Notes: a model not told the origin generated them from the sequence alone. 64,000 nucleotides of DNA from Dysidea avara (GCF_963678975.1 NC_089276.1:27051555-27115554); one strand, 5' to 3'. Numbered from the stretch's first letter, positions 1-12,624 are shown. Made by a program: numbers and translations.

Positions 1-462
1 AGGAAAGCAGGCGTGCGCCCACTGAGCACATGATATACAATACTGCACACTATAATACATATACATACAATGTAGTTATTGTATAGGGAAGAATGCTGTA
101 TTACGAGTAGTTAATACTGACAATTCATCCACTGCTTGTGTTAACATTATTATTACTTTTCAAAGTTAGATTTTTTAAAACATTTCTGGCTAATATCCCA
201 GTAATAATAATTGTGTGGTGGATTTCCAATTATCAAATTTTGCTACCACTTCAAATACCGTGAAATTATTTCCTCCTGTATAGTACGTTATCATACATTG
301 AGTACACCTCTAGTTGGTCAACCACTTAGGAAAGATAGATCATAAGTTTCTCCCATTGCAAATGTACAGTGACTTTTCACATTGAAACTGGCCAGATAAT
401 ACACTTGTTATATCTAACATTCCGTATACGTTATCACTGTTGACTGTCTTGATGTTGTACAG

Positions 463-3400
463 GCACTAGAGGATGGCACACTGGAGGAGGTGGAGGAACA
501 AGTTAAGACTACCAAGAGGAAACGGAAGCCCAAGAAAGATGACGGCATTGATCTGGCCAATGTATGTTCTGACACTGTGATAATATGTGTAGTACAATAT
601 AGTTTAGTATACGAAGGTTTCAGTAAAAGATGCTGTAAAAAAGTGATAATGTTTGCCTGGATATTTACAGATCAGTATTTTGTCCAATGTTTTGTACGTA
701 TGTATCAACTTTTTGTACAGTAGCATATGTGATATAGAACTCCCTTTTTTATTTCTAGAAAAGAAAGAAGAAAAGTAAAGGAAGTGAGTGAATTATGTAG
801 TTGGTGTTTGTGTGTGTCAGTGTGTATCAGATGCTTGTGATGTTGTCCCATATTACACATGTGAATGATGCCTTCTGTAAGCACTAGCTCTGAATTAAAG
901 ACACTTATGAGTTGTGATCTGGCCCCACATGTTTTACCACTAAATTTTGTTGATAATACAGTACACTAGTATATTAAAAATTATAAATTTAAAAATAAAG
1001 TAGGAATCCAAACGATAAAAAGTAGTGAAACAAGAGAAGAACGATGTTAGCTATTACAGCATAGCTCGGTGGGAAATCCCTACTTTGGCATGATATATAT
1101 AGCCATTATTTTGTGTTCAATGCCAAAGTAGGAATTTCCCACCGAGCTATGCTGTAATAGCTACCATCGTTCTTCTCTTGTTTCACTACTTTTTATCGCT
1201 TGGATTCCTACTTTATTTTTAAATTTATAATTTACTAGTTGGTTTATTATTTTTTTGTTAAGGCATACAGCTAGCTATAAACATGTGACTGTTCTATTAG
1301 GGTGACTGCTGTGTTAGAGTATCTCGAGGCAGCCTGCAAGATGTGCGCTTGCCCAAAAAGGGGCGTGGTTTCGATCGATTATAGAGTATGTCGAGTCAGC
1401 CTTCCAAATTGAAGGTGTGTGGTCACTGAAATACAGCTAGCGCAAAAGGGGTGTGTCATCGTGGTTTCAATCGATAGATCGATAATACGTAGAATGAAGA
1501 ATGGGCGTGATCTTGTGACCTATCGTGAAGCTATCTAGCTAGTACCAGTACCTCCGTACAGTACCCTCCGTCATAGATTATATCAGTAAGGAATATAATC
1601 TATTCCTCTGTACAGTAGCGTAGTCTAAGTGCCTTAAATAATCTTGTGGCATCTATTATGCTGCTTAAAGAAAGTGTTGATACAGAAATTAACGCCTCGA
1701 TATGGTTTCGTTGGATGAAGAAGACAAGCAGCCTGATTGAAGATAAAGGAAAAGACAAGGCGCAGTGGGTACACACTCGTCGGAACCCCAAAAGGCACAT
1801 CCCACTGGTGAGTTTGCTTTTGTTGCGTAAAATGGTGGCCGTGCACTGCTTCGTTTGTCCTCTAGGCTTGCGACTGTGGTCAGGCAGTCAGTCTAAAATT
1901 CTAAGTTTTGGCAATTCTTAAAATTCAGTATCCGGTCACCTGTAAGTGTTTTGTTGTATTTAATGCTGTTTTGTGTATTATATGGACTAGTACTATTCTG
2001 TAAAGGTGATTTTCGTCTCGTAAGATATCTCTAGGATGATTTTTAAAGGCGCGATTTTGGGCGTCGCGCAAAAATTTCACATGGATTCCTACTTAAACGG
2101 TACTACCGTACCGTTTGATAATGAGTACTAGTGTATATCCCCTGAGTGATATATATGGCTGAATTGCCTGATAGATCATACAATTGATGCTACTAAACAT
2201 TCTCTCTAGTTGTTAATTTTGCTAAATACCTAAATGTTGTGTTTAGCAAACACATATTGATTAACTTGTATTGTTTCATTCCAGAAGCCAACACAGTGTC
2301 TCCCAAACTTATTAATACTCTAACTAAATTGTGGGAGTCAGTTGTGGAGTACAGGGACAAGTTAGTTGTGTGTGTACTGTGTAGTGTTGTGTGTGTACTG
2401 TGTAGTGTTGTGCGATATAGCAAATTTGTATATTGCCTATCATGATTATTGCTCTCTTCTTTTATCACAATACGATAAATTATCATGATATACAAATTGC
2501 ATGAAGTCATGGTAATACCCTGTAAATTGAGTATAGACCATGTAACATAGTTCCTAACATGCACTTTCCTCTGTAAGTAAGTCTGTTATAGAGAAATTAA
2601 TACTGTCTTGACACATCATTTTCTGATGAAATTGCTACACCATCATATATCATGATATAACGATATTAATTTTTTTTATCGCGACTACGATATAAAACTT
2701 TATATATCACGATAATCGATATAGTCGACATATTGCACATCACTAGTACTGTGTGTACATTGTATGGCTTAGTATGTCTGTTGTTGTTGTTGTTGCTGTG
2801 TAAAGTAAACTTTTGTGTGAGTGTGTGCATGCAAATGTACTTAGCATTTAAATTGGTGTGCTGCACTTGATTCAGTAGTTGTTACTACTTAACTTGCCAA
2901 GTATAGTTGCAAGTGTACAGTACTAAATCATATAGCAGGATTTTTTTGAGGGGTGGAAATTTTATTTTCATGAGTTGGATTTCATCATGAATTTTTCCAC
3001 TCAAAATTTGCGGCAAGTTAACCTTTTCAAATAAATAAAACCATACGCTAGGCTCTGTTTGATAACTCTAATAGAACAATTATACCAAACTCTTCTGTAC
3101 ACCAGTTGACAAAACACTCTAATAGAACAGTCACTTTGACATATGAGGTCTTGCTGTACCTCTTTGTTGTTTTGATACTTCTTTAAAAAGCAGGTGCCAG
3201 GTAATAATACTATAGTATGTTCACGTTGAGCTGAATCCTCAAAAACGTTTAATAACTCATGGATGCAATTACTCACGATCTTGAAATTTGGCTCATTTGT
3301 ATTACTGCTTGACCCGCTAAAAATATTTCAAAATCTTTTTGTTCAAATGTTTGACATAATCTTTACGGCCAATCAAAATTTCTACAATACATTTCCTACG

Positions 3401-6400
3401 AGGAAGCCATACAAACACAGTGTCCATTACAGTCCTTTCCCGAACTTATAATGGAGCCAAACCGTACGTGTCTGTTGTTGACACCTTTGCTGTTACCAAT
3501 AATCATCTGGTTGGCTGAAGTGTTAACTCTGTTGAGAAAAAATCCACATTTAACTTTTAGCTGTTTTTCAGGATTCAGCTCAACGTGAACATACTATACA
3601 AGGTAAGCAGGGAATTACTCTTGCAGTTCAATTTTCCATCTGACTACAGGTCTCACCAAATTTCAATGTATAATATCCCAAATAATTTTCTATAGGCTTG
3701 CAAACTTATCTATATTACATTGCAGAAACTGTCAAATAATTACAACAAATACGAAAATCAATGCACACAAATAGTCTCAGGTACCAACAAAACTAGTTAC
3801 ACATTACCATAATAGTCCACTACACAGTCCTACATTGGCCCAGTCCTGTATTGTTTGCTTACTCACCAATGTTTTCTCTGGGTGGTTTTATCAAGATTTA
3901 GCACCATAGCCTTCTAGTGCATGCACATGCTACACATGTGTACATCATGCCACAGTCTTGAAACACACACAACTGTCTTCTCTGCTTATTGTAGCCTATC
4001 AGAAATGATTTAGAATATCAAAATCTAGTGAAGAAATACTTAACTCTTCTTGCAAAGAAAAATAAAATGACAAATTTACAATATGGTGTACTAACAATCT
4101 GGTGTACTTAGTGAGTGTTTTATTAGAGTGATTCTCCATATGGCAGTTGCAGCCATGAAGGTTTATCTAAGTTTGGTTGGACGCAATGTCCAATCATAGA
4201 CACTCACTATTGGTAGAAACTTCATCCAGACAAAATGTACGTCGTACTTGACAATAGTTTAAGGTAAAAACTATTCAATTTTCCAGCAAAAATATCTTTC
4301 CAAATATAGTTTTGTACAGACAGTTTGTAGCAGTTATGTTTGCTCATTTCAAACACTGTTCTCTAAAGCTCTTTGTGCCTAGCTTTGATGTAGATCAAAG
4401 ATATTCAAAAATGATGTAATACTGTACCAATCTGTAGCACATCACAATTATTACACAACTCTTTACAATAATGTAAAATGAAAACATTCAGTATCTCAGG
4501 TAACCGATATCACCAAGACAACTCATTTATAATAGATAATAATGTCACTGTGGTCTTAACTGTGACATCATCACAACAACATCAAAGATTTTGAAAGTTA
4601 TTGTAACATGAACTATTCTTCTTTCATAATGGATGTTAATGGATTGACAGCATTTGCTGACTGTCAAGTTCTACAGTAACATAACCAGTTTTGCAGGTTT
4701 CTTCACCTCAGCATGTGTATACTTACCGGTTATTGATATTGTATGGCTGGACTTTTTTACATTTGTAAAGCAAGAAAATCTGTAGTTCAACACCTTAATA
4801 GTCCAACATATCTATGATCAGACACTGTTTGGTGTATGTAACAATGTCAGATGTTCTTAGTTCTTACTAATCTAACACGTATTGTCACCAACAAGTGTCG
4901 GATGATAATGATTTCAGTGAAGCTCATTTACATGTGTAGTAACAATGGACAGTGCATAACAGTAGATATTCCACTTTAGCGTGGGCATTCAAAGGTGACG
5001 TTCAGTGGTTTAACTCAGTATATCCTTGATTGGAAAGCGATTTGCTCTATCCTTGATGCCCAACCAGTTCAAAGACATGGTACGCTTAAATGACACACAG
5101 CTTACACTGTGGGGTGTACTATTGAAGGTTAAGCTATTCCGACTAGTTGATTGTAATTATTTGCATGGATGTGTATTTCTAAGTGTTACATGTCTATCAT
5201 TGAGCAGACCACAGAACAAGATCACTACAATGAAATTAGGTTAGTAAGTCCTATAATGTTATTGTCCCAACAGCAAATTTAGTTTAGTAAAATTTAAAAC
5301 TTAATCCGACAATTGCATGTTAACTAACAGCATGTACTGAAACATGATAACGTAGAAATAGCATTCTGAGGGCTAATAGCCCACACTCCACGATCAACTT
5401 TGTGCATAATAAAACAAATGGAGTGAGTGCTTGTCACCTATTAGGTCAACATGCATGGAGTGAGTGCTTGTCACCTATTAGGTCAACATGCATGGAGTGA
5501 TGTGTATGACTTTTACCATGAATGCTCAGAATTAGCTGATTTATACACCCTCAACTTCAGGTATAGACTGTATATCGCTTGCAGCCATAGTATAACATAA
5601 TTGTTTATGAACCTGCTATCTTTGATATGATAAGGTTTGTTACTGAAAGGTTTAGTATTGCTGAGAAGTGCTTCAAAGTGGTTATGAAGTATAAACTGAA
5701 GCCAAACAGTAGAACATGTACTAGTCATTTGTCTCATAAGAAATTGTGACCAGATAACCCTCAACTGATTTCTTTTCTGTATAAGTGAACAGTCATGTGT
5801 GTGTTGTAATATACATTCTCTACCATACTTGACATTCCAGTGACCTGCTAATACACTATGTTACGTATGTGCAATCTCATATATGTTTCTGTGTGTATGT
5901 GCACTGAGTACATCATCAGATAGTATCTCCTCAACCATACATCACTCAGTCAGTGCTACTTGTGGTGTGTTGGTGTGTGCCTGTATAATATGTGCATAGA
6001 ACCACCATTTTTCCTGATCAACTTGTCAATTAGAGAGGCAATACTTAAGCACCTTCACTAAGTTTCTGGACAGAAGCTTGTCTAGTCCATATGATGGATT
6101 CGGTGAGCTCCTGTAATGCAGGTGTCCAGAGTGTTCATGTTAACAGGTTTCTCTGTAGCATATATCCTGTCTATCTAGCATAATTACATTCTTTGTGTGA
6201 TTCCTTGTAGTTATGGACGTCAACTGAGTGCCATTTTCTTGGTGTTGCCGACCCGCAAAGACCTACCAGATTACTATCAGAAGATTACCAAGCCAATAGA
6301 CTTCCGTAAGATGAAGGTAAGATCACAGCACAATAAAAAAGCATACAAACTGGTCCCATTACGTTAAATATTGTCACAGGATAATATTACAAAGCACAAG

Positions 6401-7481
6401 TATCGTGGTATGGATGACCTGGAGGCTGATGTGATGTTGTTATGTCAGAATACACACACCTACAATGTGGAGGGATCTCAGGTAATAATGACTTCTTAGG
6501 GAGCCACACTGACTATACACTACACACAATAGTTTTGCTGTATTGTATGTGCTTTACATATTAAATTCCATTAGGTATAATATATGCACGTGTATAGGTA
6601 ATGTACATGCGTGTGTTTGCACACAGTGGCGTGTCTCTGTACATGCCTTACTGTTCTTACACCAATACTATATAGTTCACTAAGCTAATGTTCTCCATTA
6701 TACCATCCTCAGATCTACAATGATGCTACTCAGCTGGTACAAGTGTTCAAACATTATCGTGCTCTTCTGGAGAGCTCAGAACTTGATCAAAGTGACAATG
6801 AAGGATCCCTTCACAGTACCTTACATGATGTTAGTTGTGTCTCCTAGTTACTTGTGTTAGGTTTGTAGTGTGTAATAAGGTTTTGGGATGCTGTACTATG
6901 GTGATTCTAGGGTAGTCTGTTTGCAAGTCTGTTTTCCAGTTCGTTCCATTTTAACCATGTACAGTAACTGTTAGGTTTACTACCAAAGAGTGTTGGTCAT
7001 CAGTAATGGTTCTTTAATTTATTATTTTTCACTGCAGAATGATGATTCACCTGCATCTGATGAAGGTACTAATTCATATTATCAGACCAGTATAAATACA
7101 CTTTTTTTTTTTGTAGACTCCATTCCATCACGTTCAAGGAGCAGTAAATCAGACAAGGGGAAGGTAAGCTACACTGTGTTTGGTAATGTAATGTAGTGAT
7201 GCTCTGGCAGGGTAAGAGGAGTGCTACTAAGAGAAGTCGTAGTAAGAGGGTGGAGGTGTCAAGGATACCAGCTATCATTGAGAGTGACTATGAGGACTCC
7301 AGGGATAGTGTAAGTGTGAACAAGTGCATATGTGTGTGTGTGTGTGCATGCGTGCATGCATTCTCTCTATATACCATCTTTTCTCTCCATACAGTTTGCC
7401 TCCTACACCCCCCAGTCACCTTCCTCATCCTACACTTCATCACAAGTGCCATCACCAGCTTCAAGCATCAGGAAACTGTGA
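463..7481 (+). CDS. brm: BRM/BRG1-like SWI/SNF ATPase, C-terminal part (10 exons, 5' end outside window)
   Basis: This is the 3' part of a chromatin-remodelling ATPase of the SMARCA2/SMARCA4 class. Exons joined by reading phase and GT-AG signals are 463-561, 759-783, 2285-2360, 6211-6316, 6380-6481, 6713-6829, 7038-7065, 7117-7163, 7211-7309 and 7395-7481 (stop TGA 7479-7481), giving 261 residues in this window. The first exon reads ALEDGTLEEVEEQVK, closely matching the segment before the bromodomain in BRG1, and is followed by a Lys/Arg-rich linker. Exons 4 to 6 encode the acetyl-lysine-binding bromodomain, with YGRQLSAIFLVLP, LPDYY, DVMLLCQNTHTYNVEGS and the conserved Asn of CQN. The tail is Ser/Arg/Asp-rich, as in BRG1. 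All phases are compatible and there is no internal stop. The helicase domains lie upstream of base 1. A lyase gene starts 184 bp downstream. A damaged second copy lies at 30,743-36,630, so this copy is probably the functional one (inference). Confidence 0.9.
965..2130. mobile_element. Copy-1-specific insertion in a BRM intron
   Basis: Copy 2 runs directly from GATAATACAG into TTACTAGTGTATAATCCC at about 31,235, whereas copy 1 carries about 1.16 kb between these points. The sequence ACTAGT occurs at both borders and may be the target duplication. The insert contains the foldback at 981-1230, an 'aaaaggggygtg' motif occurring twice (about 1354 and 1443), and no convincing coding region; the ORF at 1646-1921 matches nothing I recognise. 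Confidence 0.6.
981..1230. repeat. Foldback (palindromic) MITE
   Basis: Two arms of about 110 bp (981-1092 and 1119-1230) are near-perfect reverse complements, separated by a loop of about 26 bp that includes TGATATATATAG. The arms contain GTAGGAATCC, AGTAGTGAAACAAGAGAAG and AGCTCGGTGGGAAAT. The element would form a long hairpin. It is absent from the corresponding intron of copy 2. Confidence 0.9.
2412..3020. mobile_element. Copy-1-specific A/T-rich insert, possible DNA transposon remnant
   Basis: Copy 2 goes directly from the TGTGTAGTGTTGTGTG repeats to TAAATAAATAAAACC at about 31,550, but copy 1 has about 600 extra bases. Part of it starts GTTGTGCGATAT and has an inverted counterpart, ATATTGCACATCAC, ending near 2744, with TAGT on both outer sides. 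Superfamily is not assigned. Confidence 0.4.
3211..3598. mobile_element. Short TIR element (388 bp) in BRM intron
   Basis: Perfect 28-bp terminal inverted repeats, starting TATAGTATGTTCACGTTGAG, lie at 3211-3238 and 3571-3598. AGGTAA is present on both sides, and copy 2 has an uninterrupted AGGTAAGGG at about 31,725, so the insertion is unique to copy 1. No transposase ORF is present, so it is a non-autonomous MITE. The target duplication could be AGGTAA or a TA within the flank. Confidence 0.8.
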
Positions 7482-7665
7482 CTGTTCACCCCACACGAGA
7501 TACTCATTGATTTACACATATTTCCGTATATATTTACAATATTTTCCATTTGTAATTGCAAAAACTTGTTCAACCGGTTATGTTAAATGCGGCGTCATGG
7601 TATTATAGTTGAAAGTCTGAAGTAGCAGCACATTTTGTCATTATTTTGTGTGTGCTACGGTGGTT
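7482..7665 (+). promoter_or_regulatory. Short intergenic region between BRM stop and lyase ATG
   Basis: Only 184 bp separate the BRM stop codon from the lyase start codon in the same orientation. It must contain the 3' end signals of BRM and probably the lyase promoter. I see A/T-rich CGTATATATTTACAA near 7526 but no clear AATAAA. The equivalent segment in copy 2 is retained. The regulatory role is inferred from spacing only. Confidence 0.35.
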
Positions 7666-10600
7666 ATGGATGTCAACCGACTAGCGAAGTCTCCGAACGA
7701 AGATCTTTCAGATGATGAGGCCAAGGGTTCTGGCAACGCGAATGACTCCATCAAGATACGTCCCATCACGTACAAGGACGTACAGAGTGCTACTGAAAAG
7801 ATATACAACGGAGGAATCAACAAGACCAATTTACAAGTGAGCCCTACACGTGGCGTTAATCAGCGAAATATACGCACACACCCCCAACACACCTTTTTAA
7901 AGCCACGACGTTCTAATTTGCTTCATTGTCAGTTGCTTCTAGACTATTACTTTCCTTTCTGTAATTTGCAGGGGAGAACCGTCAGCCTGTCTAGTACGTG
8001 ATGGCTGAAAACCTAACTTATACTGGTGGAAGTTTCTATAATGTGCCGTGACGCTCGGATAAAGAAAAGTTAATACGAGCCGGTTCCCACTGTCTATAGT
8101 TGTACTAGCATTTAATATCCAGTCCTTGTTTTCACTGAACTCTAATCTAAACTTATAGCTATTGAAACCAAACTTACTGACCTCGTTGCTGACAACTTTA
8201 AAATTTGCGAGCCCAAGTATTTTACTCAGCATGCTACACCTAGCAAATTTACACATTAGGCCACTCCAAGAAAATTCATTGTTTCCCATTTCCCACCCGC
8301 ATGTAGATTCTCCTCCCGCATGGTCATTCATTATTGCTGTCAACTGAACATTTTATTCATTAGGCCACTCCAAATGAGACTGTAGCTTCCCGTCCTAATG
8401 TTTTCGTTATTTGGTGCGGGCAGAAGGCTTATTATCATTATTCATTACTAAAGATGTGACTGCTCTATTAGATTATCTCAATTATGAGAGGATTTCAAGG
8501 TCATGAAAATGGCTCCTTTGCAAGCTAGCAACCACCAGAACCGTTCAGTTTTAGGTTTCATTGTGCTTTTTAGCAATACAAAATAAAAGGCTCCATGAGA
8601 AGTTCCAGAAAGCAGCACAGGAAGTGGTTTTGGAAAAATCATGACAATAATGACATGCAATGCGGGTGCCCAGACGTGATGCGGGCAGAGGGTGGGAAAC
8701 TACAGTCTCATTTGGAGTGGCTTATTTATCCTGTGGTTACATAGCAGTAACTAGTTTATCATTCAGAAAGCTCATTTAGCTAGCTTTCACTGTTCAGGTT
8801 CTTACTGTATTCTTACCTGCCAAAGTAAGTTAGTTATGAATTTCGAAAATTAGTGAAAATATCTATAATCAAGAGTATATACTAATAGAAATCAACAGTG
8901 TATTAGCTCGTGATTCTTAGGTAACGCGTTACATTTGCAAGTAAAGTAACTTGAGTTATATTACCTGTTATTACAGCATATTTCACTGGTTATCGGTCAT
9001 GTTGATAATGGGATGTTGTCCGGACCTGTTGCTTTGTGAGGGTCCAGATTGACTAAAAGATTATAATGTGTTTTATTAATTCTATAGTATTCTGATCGGA
9101 TGTCAGAGTTAGCTGGAATGAAGTTATTCTTCAAGCAAGAGTACACCATGCCTACAGGAAGGTAAAGGGTTAAAGTACACCGAATTAATAGCACAAATTT
9201 ATTGTATTTTCTGCAGTTTTAAAGAGCGAGGTGTGGTGAATGCATTGTTAAACCTTACTGAGGTTAGCTAGTACTTTAAAATGTTATCACTTGTAGTAAT
9301 TAACAAGTTCAAAGTGTGGTGTACACTATTGCATCATAGTTGGTATAATTACACATTGATGTCATGATAGTTTACATTGTGGGTTTCCTTTGATGTCATG
9401 TGGTTTACATTGTTGAGTATTGTGTGTGTATATGATTAAATGGCAATGACTTTTCATGTTTTTGTTTTTTTTGTAGCCACAGAAACATTGTGGGGTTATT
9501 GCAGCTTCTGCTGGTAACCATGCTCAAGCACTAGCCTATCATGGCAAGAAGCTCGGTATTCCTGTGACAGTGGTAATGCCAATAGTATCCCCTATTACTA
9601 AACTACAGAGGTGTAAACAATTTGGTGCTGAAGTGATCATCCGAGGAGATGATGTCGTAGAGGTATTGTAATACTTTCTTGACTGCTACTATATATACCG
9701 CCTGTTTGTACAGTCAAAGGACAATGCAATGAAGATAAGCAATGAGACAGGAAAAGTCTACATTCACGGGTAAGTCAAGCCATGTTGTGTATAGGAACTA
9801 AGCCTTACATATGGGGAATATATTGGTAGATATGATGATGCTAACATCTTGGCTGGCCAAGGGACAATTGGCATAGAGGTGATCGACCAGATGAAAGATA
9901 TTGGACAGCCACTGGATGCCATTATCGTGCCTGTTGGCGGAGGTGGTCTTATTGCTGGAATATCTGTTGCTGTGAAACAATTATCTCCTGACACAGAAGT
10001 GATTGTGAGTTGAATGAAATTACACCCACTAAATATCATGTCATGTAACTGTAGTACTTCCTGTGTTGTGAGGCTTCCTTTGTCACTTTTGGTATAGGGG
10101 AACAATACATTATTTCATTAGAATCCTGGGAACTAATACACTACCCCATGATGGCTTTACAGTGTAGTAATGTTATGGTTAGGCTATGATTTGATTGGGT
10201 AATGTGTCACAATTCAACCTTCAAATAAGGTTTTCTATATCAATCTTTGTTTATGTACCAATCTACAGATTAATCTACACATTAAAGTGTATTTATCTTT
10301 TCTGTGTTGTTTGTATAGGGTGTAGAATCAGACCATTGTGATGCATTTAAACAGTCATTTGACAAGAAAGAATTGGTCACGGTTGAAGCACAGTCAACGC
10401 TAGCAGATGGACTAGCTGTATCGAGGCTAGGTACTCGATCTTTTATGACAGCCTCTCGTCATGTTGACAGAGTGGTGACAGTCAGGTAAATAGTGTGGTT
10501 GTCAGTGAGTTCATGATATGGTGTGTGTTATGATATATAGTGAGAATGAGATTGCTGTTGCCATTTTACGGATAGTTGAAATACTAAAGACTGTAGTGGA

Positions 10601-10676
10601 AGGAGCCGCAGCTACTGGTCTTGCTGCTTGTTTGTTTGGAAAACTGAACCATCTTAGGGGAAAGAAGTTAGTATAG

Positions 10677-10721
<45 letters not shown>

Positions 10722-11272
10722 ATGTGCGTGTGTGTACACTGTACGTACAGATACCTATATTATTTTTCCTTCTTACAGTGTGGCAGTGGTGTTAACAGGA
10801 TCAAACATAGACACACCAGTCCTTAACAGATGTTTAGAACGAGGCCTGGTCAATGATGGCAGATTAGTGATGTTTCAAGTACTCATTACTGATCGTCCTG
10901 GTGGCCTTAGTGAACTACTAAAACTCTTAGTACAACACAATGCCAGGTATATACAATAAGTCACTCATATTGTACTTATTGTATTTTAATACATACAGTG
11001 TCCGAGACATATTTCATGAGAGACCATGGGTACAAGAAGATATGTATTCAGTAGAGGTAAAAAAATTAGTTTTCTTTGCAACTATAAATAGACTCTGTTT
11101 CTACACATGGAATTGTCTTATTTTAGTTGCTTTTCATACATAGGTGAGGTGTTCGGTGGACACTACTGGATGGAAACAAAGTAACCAACTGAAAGATGCT
11201 CTTGAGAAGAAATATAGCAAGAGGATTTCTTGGGGAAAAGACAAGGTACTAATGACCTCTGGCACAATCTAA
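7666..11272 (+). CDS. PLP-dependent L-threonine/L-serine ammonia-lyase with ACT domain, copy 1
   Basis: Eleven exons join in frame to give 451 residues: 7666-7836, 9088-9161, 9217-9262, 9477-9662, 9714-9769, 9830-10004, 10319-10485, 10541-10666, 10779-10946, 10999-11056 and 11144-11272 (stop TAA). The protein belongs to fold-type II PLP enzymes (threonine deaminase/serine racemase family). Visible motifs are TGSFKERG with the Schiff-base lysine, SAGNHAQALAYHG, the phosphate-binding glycine loop VGGGGLIAG (about 9934-9948), and GSN near the end of the catalytic domain. The C-terminal residues, from FQVLITDRPGGLSELLKLL to the end, look like an ACT regulatory domain, as in medium-length threonine ammonia-lyases; serine racemases lack it. 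The expected reaction is deamination of threonine or serine to a 2-oxo acid and ammonia. The start is the first ATG of an exon matching copy 2. No mitochondrial signal is obvious. Confidence 0.93.
8363..8721. mobile_element. PIF/Harbinger-type MITE (359 bp) in lyase intron 1
   Basis: Terminal inverted repeats start GGCCACTCCAAATGAGACTG and extend about 25 bp. The element is flanked by TTA at 8360-8362 and 8722-8724, the target duplication typical of PIF/Harbinger. It contains one CTCTATTAGA motif at about 8462 and no transposase. A partial end of the same family begins at about 8257. Absent from copies 2 and 3. Confidence 0.88.
8917..8995. mobile_element. Fragment of a hAT MITE end
   Basis: The run TAACGCGTTACATTTG followed by AAGTAAAGTAACTTGAG closely matches about 41,255-41,320 inside the complete hAT at 40,000-41,378. 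Only this part is present, so it is a remnant. Confidence 0.6.
10679..10737. repeat. TG microsatellite in lyase intron 8
   Basis: An interrupted TG run lies immediately after exon 8. The same intron holds a similar tract in copy 2 (about 39,044-39,113) and a shorter one in copy 3 (about 61,071-61,090), so its length varies among copies. Confidence 0.9.
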
Positions 11273-11426
11273 AGAATTTATTACATTGGAGATCGGCTAC
11301 CACGGCCTTATTGTGGCAATTAATATATTTATTTTTACAGCCGGCAAACTGAAGCTAGTCTGCATAGCTATAATTTATGTAAATAAGATTTTTTGTATCG
11401 AGTCATTTGTATATAAAAAATATCCT

Positions 11427-11432
11427 AATAAA
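11427..11432 (+). terminator. Polyadenylation signal AATAAA of lyase copy 1
   Basis: AATAAA lies 155 bp after the stop codon in CCTAATAAAACAC. The equivalent hexamer is AGTAAA in copy 2 (39,815-39,820) and copy 3 (61,785-61,790). Confidence 0.6.
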
Positions 11433-12624
11433 ACACACAACTAGATTCTGAATACGGATACATCAACTCATGCACCAGGATTATTGCCTTCTAGTATGTA
11501 TAACAGTTACATTTAACCTTATACTTGATAATTATGCCGTGTAACAATAACATCTTAATAACTACATGTGCATGCCATGGCAGGCCAAGCAATTGCTGAT
11601 CTGCCAGTGTAAAACATGGTGGTATAAGAATTAATATACACAGCACACACTTCAAGGTATTTAGCTATCCCCTTCACTTACATTGCAGTTCAAGTCATAA
11701 CATGCATTAGAAGCAGCAGTGTGTCATGTGGTCAAGAAAAGACAATCATGTGTATAATAGTTGACAGGAAGAAAGAAAACACTGTTTTCACGCCTGCATA
11801 ACTCCATGGTCCCTTATTATAGCGGTCTGCCAGGTAGGGTAGGCCACACGGCAAATTTGATTAATTTATTCAATTGACCCATTTGTGTTCATTAGTTTTT
11901 AAGGGGTCTACAGGGACCTAGATTTTTCACACACTTTGCAAAATCATTATAAAATGCAAATGTGTGATTCAATTACCTTGAAATTTGATATAGATAAAGA
12001 GCATATAAAGGTGATTTTATGTACTGAGTTTGCAAGGAATCTGAAAATATCCAGTGCTATGAACGTTATGTTTATTCACCATCACATAAAATGAATATTA
12101 ATTTTATCATTAATGCATGTTTATGGGAAATTACTTGAAAATTGGTGTGTACATAGGCTAGCCATCATAGCAGTGCATTTGAAAGACAAAGGAATAAAAG
12201 CTACGCAAAAACCAAATATCTGTAAATTGCATAGTCAAGATATTCTAATAGTACAGTCACCGTGGGGTGACAAAGTGCATGAATGATGTTGAAAAAACTT
12301 ACCATACTAAACACTCAAGCCTTTAACCCCTCTGAACTACTGCTATCATGGCTGTTCATCTTCTACTTTTATATTCTAGCTAAAAGGTACTTAATAGTGA
12401 AGGTGTATAATTTCATAGATCTACAGTAGCAATGGAAATTCTAGAACATTCTATGTGTGTTTTATTAGAAATCCTCAAAACTGTGTGCTCTATTAGAGTA
12501 TTACCACAATATTACAATCTCAATTTAAACATACTTCTGCCTTCAAATAAGAAATGTGGGTAAAAACATATTCCAAAGCCACTGAATTTGGAGCCATATA
12601 GAGTACAAAAAGATGTGAAATCTG
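11433..12624. other. Intergenic; duplicated tail to about 12,112, no gene seen
   Basis: Bases to about 11,870 correspond to 39,830-41,650 without the hAT, and 11,870-12,112 correspond to 50,223-50,423, the far side of the 8.6-kb insertion in copy 2. After 12,112 the sequence is unique and A/T-rich, with two variants of the CTCTATTAGAG motif at about 12,241 and 12,490. No coding potential is recognised. Confidence 0.7.

Larger units (their letters stand above)
2361..6210 (+). other. Large intron of the BRM-like gene; no separate gene seen
   Basis: This intron between the third and fourth visible exons is 3.85 kb, far longer than its neighbours. It is shared with copy 2 apart from insertions. 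It holds an A/T-rich insert at about 2412-3020 that is absent from copy 2, the TIR element at 3211-3598, and a small ORF at 5026-5244 that is also open in copy 2. I see no domain in that ORF, and its conservation is explained by the recent duplication. Confidence 0.7.
1..12112 (+). repeat. Segmental duplication, copy 1 (BRM tail + ammonia-lyase)
   Basis: Base 1 onward matches 25,830 onward almost base for base in exons and introns. The match runs through both genes and ends near 12,112, equivalent to about 50,423. Copy-specific insertions interrupt it: about 965-2130, 2412-3020, 3211-3598 and 8255-8990 here, and several larger ones in copy 2. The left limit lies outside the window. Confidence 0.9.

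Noticed and set aside
1646-1921. 91-codon ORF in the copy-1 insertion
   Set aside because: No recognisable domain, absent from copy 2, inside a repeat-rich insertion.
5026-5244. 72-codon ORF also open in copy 2 (34,222-34,440)
   Set aside because: Shared because of recent duplication; no domain, no splice logic, lies in the BRM intron.
7196-7608. ORFs of about 100 codons around 7,200-7,600
   Set aside because: They read through introns of the BRM gene and shift out of the true exon frames.
9764-10105. Minus-strand ORFs opposite lyase exon 6 in all copies
   Set aside because: Antisense shadows of a conserved coding exon.
7666-11272. Calling the lyase a serine racemase
   Set aside because: The catalytic core fits both, but the C-terminal ACT-like domain and total length point to a threonine/serine ammonia-lyase.
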